The position numbers were made by a program, and so were the translations under genes. From the NCBI GenBank assembly GCA_027451425.1, contig DAIDJH010000097.1, forward strand, positions 1 to 6,890: DNA of 6,890 nt, in the 5' to 3' direction. Shown here one piece after another: positions 4,609 through 6,890 of this stretch. Position 1 is the stretch's first letter; each line of letters starts with the position of its first letter. The notes under the pieces are model-generated. The model worked only from the letters and a program-made list of their open reading frames with translations. It searched no databases and was not told where the DNA came from. The DNA is from Bdellovibrionales bacterium (GTDB lineage: Bacteria > Bdellovibrionota > Bdellovibrionia > Bdellovibrionales > UBA1609).

Positions 4609-6114
4609 ATGAACAGACTGCTTGTTATTGCGGCAATTTTATTTGCCGGCATGGTTGCCGACGGCGCATACGGTGCGCAGATATTGTCGGTACAAGATTT
4701 GAATAAAAAACTGGTCGCGGCGCATGCCACGTGGCGCGCAAAAGACAACTGGTTAAACCATTTGTCTCATGCTGATCTGGTTCGCATGATGGGCGCGCGC
4801 GGTGTGCATCCTTCAGATGTGACATTTTCATCGCAAAATTTTACGCCGGCTACTCCTCAAGTACTCGACTGGCGCAACATGAATGGCATGGATTACGTTA
4901 GCCCCATTCTCGACCAGGGTCACTGTGGTAGTTGCGTTGCATTTGCTACTATTGCCACTCTTGAGACGCAGTTGAACGTATCTTCGGGCATTCCAAATCT
5001 CAACAAAGAACTCTCTCCTCAAGCATTGTTTGAATGCGGCGGCGGTTCTTGTGATTGGGGCTGGCAACCTGACTTGGCAGCACAATACTTACAACAAACG
5101 GGCGTCCCCGATGAGGCCTGCGATCCTTATACTATAGGAGCGACGGGACAAGACGTCTCCTGTTCAACCGCTTGCGCAGATGCAGCGGCTCGCTCGGTAA
5201 AAATCTCAGCTTATACAGATCCCGATGGCATGGATGCTGCGAAAGCTGCATTAAAAAATGGTCCGTTGGTAACGACATTGGTCGTTTACGCCGATTTCAT
5301 GCTGTACTCGAGTGGCGTTTATCAACACGTCACTGGTCCTGAGCTCGGCGGGCATGCTGTTTCGATCGTTGGCTACGACGATAATAAACAGGCATGGATC
5401 ATCCGCAATAGCTGGGGCCGAGGTTGGGGTATGAACGGGTTTGCCTATGTTAGTTACAACGACATTTCAGGCATCGGCCAAAGCAACACGCAATTTCAAA
5501 TTAGCAATGCATCCGATTACATTTCGTCGCCGGTTCGTGACCGCGCCTATGTCTCAGGCGTAACAAATTTTTCGGCCACAGAATATACAGAAGGACGAAA
5601 TGGCGCAAAACAAAGCGGCCCGCCATTATCGCTTGCAATTGAAGGCGCAAATCAGACGCAAAAGTCGTCAACGGTTTGTCAGAATGCTTCGTGCGCGATG
5701 AGCGTCGACACTTCGACTCTCCCCGACGGTAAATACACTCTTGTCGCGACGAACGGCGATGCAAGCCTTTACCGGTATTTTTACGTCGCCAATCACCCGG
5801 GGACATACGACATCACATTGACACCCGAGCAAGTGAACCCAGCTCAAACGGTCAGTGGCGATGTCACTTTTGACATCAACATCAACAGCACGAGCCCCGT
5901 TCCCCTCAAGAGAATTGCCTTCGTTAAGCAACTGCCCGATGGCACGACTAAAATGATGTGGGATCGCGACGTCGGCCCCACGATGAATATCACCTGGGGA
6001 ACGGCTGAAACCCCGAACGGTCCCGTTACAATTTGGATCCGAGGCGAATCATATGTTGCCGGCCACTCGGTGATGTTTGATAGCAATAAAATCACGTTCA
6101 ACGTTAAGAACTAA
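4609..6114 (+). CDS. Secreted cathepsin B-like cysteine protease (papain family C1A)
   Basis: This 501-residue preproenzyme has a Sec signal peptide at 1-23 (cleavage after YGA). Next comes a cathepsin B-type propeptide (LNKKLVAAHATWRAKDNW, about 31-48; PF08127-like) that should keep the zymogen inactive. The catalytic domain, about 85-300, has Gln103 in DQGHCGSC, catalytic Cys109, His249 in GGHAVSIVGYDD and Asn267 in NSWGRGWG. The run SGVYQHVTG before GGHA is strongly cathepsin B-like. The residue after Cys109 is Val where papains usually have Trp. The occluding-loop His-His pair of animal cathepsin B is absent and that region (171-190) is short. This predicts endopeptidase rather than dipeptidyl-carboxypeptidase action. 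Residues 310-501 form one or two beta-rich, Ig-like modules with cysteines at 357 and 362. Export beyond the periplasm and any host target are inference. Confidence 0.92.
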   Translation: MNRLLVIAAILFAGMVADGAYGAQILSVQDLNKKLVAAHATWRAKDNWLNHLSHADLVRMMGARGVHPSDVTFSSQNFTPATPQVLDWRNMNGMDYVSPILDQGHCGSCVAFATIATLETQLNVSSGIPNLNKELSPQALFECGGGSCDWGWQPDLAAQYLQQTGVPDEACDPYTIGATGQDVSCSTACADAAARSVKISAYTDPDGMDAAKAALKNGPLVTTLVVYADFMLYSSGVYQHVTGPELGGHAVSIVGYDDNKQAWIIRNSWGRGWGMNGFAYVSYNDISGIGQSNTQFQISNASDYISSPVRDRAYVSGVTNFSATEYTEGRNGAKQSGPPLSLAIEGANQTQKSSTVCQNASCAMSVDTSTLPDGKYTLVATNGDASLYRYFYVANHPGTYDITLTPEQVNPAQTVSGDVTFDININSTSPVPLKRIAFVKQLPDGTTKMMWDRDVGPTMNITWGTAETPNGPVTIWIRGESYVAGHSVMFDSNKITFNVKN

Positions 6115-6144
6115 TCAAAGCTGAATGACCATAAAAGAAACTTA

Positions 6145-6170
6145 ACCCGCTTTCGAACACGAGAGCGGGT
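6145..6170 (+). terminator. Strong hairpin after the protease gene
   Basis: ACCCGCTTTCG pairs with CGAGAGCGGGT across an AACA loop. The stem has eleven base pairs including one G-U and lies 30 bases after the protease stop. No U-run follows on the plus strand, while the other side reads TAAGTTTCTTTT on the minus strand. It may act as a weak terminator, a 3'-end stabiliser for the protease message or a transcript boundary before the transporter gene. Confidence 0.5.
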
Positions 6171-6178
6171 AGCCTGCG

Positions 6179-6192
6179 TAGCGGAACCGCTA
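6179..6192. promoter_or_regulatory. Palindromic operator-like site over the transporter start
   Basis: TAGCGG-AA-CCGCTA is a perfect 14-bp inverted repeat with a two-base centre, and its last base is the A of the ATG. It fits the pattern TWGCGGRACCGCWA shared with 4078-4091. A bound protein here would block transcription or initiation, and as RNA the pair could hide the start codon. No Shine-Dalgarno is visible in front of this ATG. Confidence 0.4.
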
Positions 6193-6890
6193 TGTATATA
6201 CCTACGACCAACGGAGAGGCTGTTTTGTTTTGTGTGGTCACCATGGCCTGTTGGGGGTCGTGGGCGAACATAGCGCGGCTTATCAGCGACAATTGGCGCT
6301 TTGAACTGTTCTATTGGGACTATGTCGCTGGCGTATTATTTGCCACGATTCTTCTCGGATTCACTTGGGGAACCCATGCGGGTACGGGTCGCTTTTTCAC
6401 CGCTGATCTCGCACAAACAACTCTACCAAATTTTTTAACGGCGTTTTCCGCCGGAGTTTTGCTCAATATCGGCAACATTTTACTTTTTACTTCAATCGAG
6501 ATAACTGGAGCCCCGAGAGCCTTACCACTTGCTATGGGGGTTGCCCTTATCGGCGGAGTCACCTTAAATTACTTCAGTGCTCCGATCGGTCACCCCGTTT
6601 TGCTGTTTTTTGGCATCACACTCATCGGTTTCGCCGTTTGGCTCAACGCCCAAGTTTATGCTCGATCGCATCAGTTGATATTTCACGCTCGGTTTGATGG
6701 TCTCGTCGCAGCTATAACAAGCGGAATTTTGCTTGGCGTATTTTACCTCCTGATCGCCACCGCAACGTCACGAAATTTCATGCAACCCACAGTCGGCAAG
6801 ATGGGGCCATATGCTTCAGTGTTTACCTTTGCGCTGGGAGCATTTTTGAGTTCGTTTCTGTTTATACCAAGTATTATGGGACATCCCCTC
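6192..6890 (+). CDS. Ureide permease-like DMT-superfamily transporter, partial
   Basis: The first 233 residues of an inner-membrane carrier are present, and the frame runs open to the window edge, so the C-terminus is missing. Hydrophobic segments lie at about 9-30, 43-60, 79-103, 110-130, 134-155, 168-190 and 207-229. The start MYIPTTNGEAVLF, the WRFELFYWDY stretch (35-44), GVLLNIGNILLF (88-99) and ALIGGVTLNYF (118-128) parallel plant ureide permeases (PF07168: MYV..KGGAI, YLDY, GGVVLSLGN, GTTLNYF). Bacterial relatives are usually annotated as DMT or GRP-type sugar transporters, so the substrate could be a ureide, nucleobase or sugar. The ATG at 6192 is preferred because MYIP matches the family start, though it lacks a ribosome site. 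A palindrome covers the start region. Confidence 0.68.
   Translation, partial: MYIPTTNGEAVLFCVVTMACWGSWANIARLISDNWRFELFYWDYVAGVLFATILLGFTWGTHAGTGRFFTADLAQTTLPNFLTAFSAGVLLNIGNILLFTSIEITGAPRALPLAMGVALIGGVTLNYFSAPIGHPVLLFFGITLIGFAVWLNAQVYARSHQLIFHARFDGLVAAITSGILLGVFYLLIATATSRNFMQPTVGKMGPYASVFTFALGAFLSSFLFIPSIMGHPL

Noticed and set aside
1..6890. Mobile elements, CRISPR, tRNA or rRNA genes, toxin-antitoxin or defence systems
   Set aside because: I saw no transposase, integrase, evenly spaced repeats, tRNA cloverleaf or known defence domain. The coding content is accounted for by the genes listed.

Overview
The window comes from a Gram-negative bacterium, most likely a gammaproteobacterium. The first two genes closely resemble the E. 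coli YadG/YadH exporter pair. Several products carry Sec signal peptides, and DoxX, DUF2165 and YbhB-type PEBP genes are typical of proteobacteria. The lineage below class is not readable from the sequence. A cathepsin B-like protease and a ureide-permease-like carrier would suit a bacterium that lives with eukaryotes, but that is inference. Base composition looks moderate and even, with no insertion sequence, phage gene, tRNA, rRNA or CRISPR array seen.

Layout. 13-1702 (minus): an ABC exporter operon, ATPase (YadG-like) then permease (YadH-like), with a likely near-leaderless promoter at 1711-1739. 1773-2150 (plus): a DoxX-family membrane protein, divergent from the exporter. 2162-2902 (minus): a small secreted gluzincin metallopeptidase, convergent with doxX. 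2963-4051 (plus): a DUF2165 four-helix membrane protein followed by a secreted PEBP-family (YbhB/YbcL-like) protein, probably one transcript. 4052-4204: a gene-free regulatory stretch with inverted repeats and a strong sigma-54 (-24/-12) promoter match. 4205-4459 (plus): a very basic 84-residue KGG-type stress protein. 4609-6114 (plus): a secreted cathepsin B-like papain-family protease with a C1 propeptide and C-terminal beta-rich modules. 6145-6170: a strong hairpin. 6192 to the window end (plus): the first 233 residues of a ureide-permease/DMT-type transporter, cut by the window edge.

Most of the unexplained signal is regulatory. A sigma-54 type element sits the right distance from the KGG gene start. 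A degenerate copy overlaps the KGG stop codon and points at the protease. A third, weaker one lies before the DUF2165 gene. A 14-bp palindrome of pattern TWGCGGRACCGCWA occurs about 100 bp upstream of the predicted KGG transcription start and again over the start codon of the transporter gene. This suggests, without proving, that the KGG gene, the protease and the transporter share a regulator, with the DNA-associated stress protein and the secreted protease produced under the same condition.
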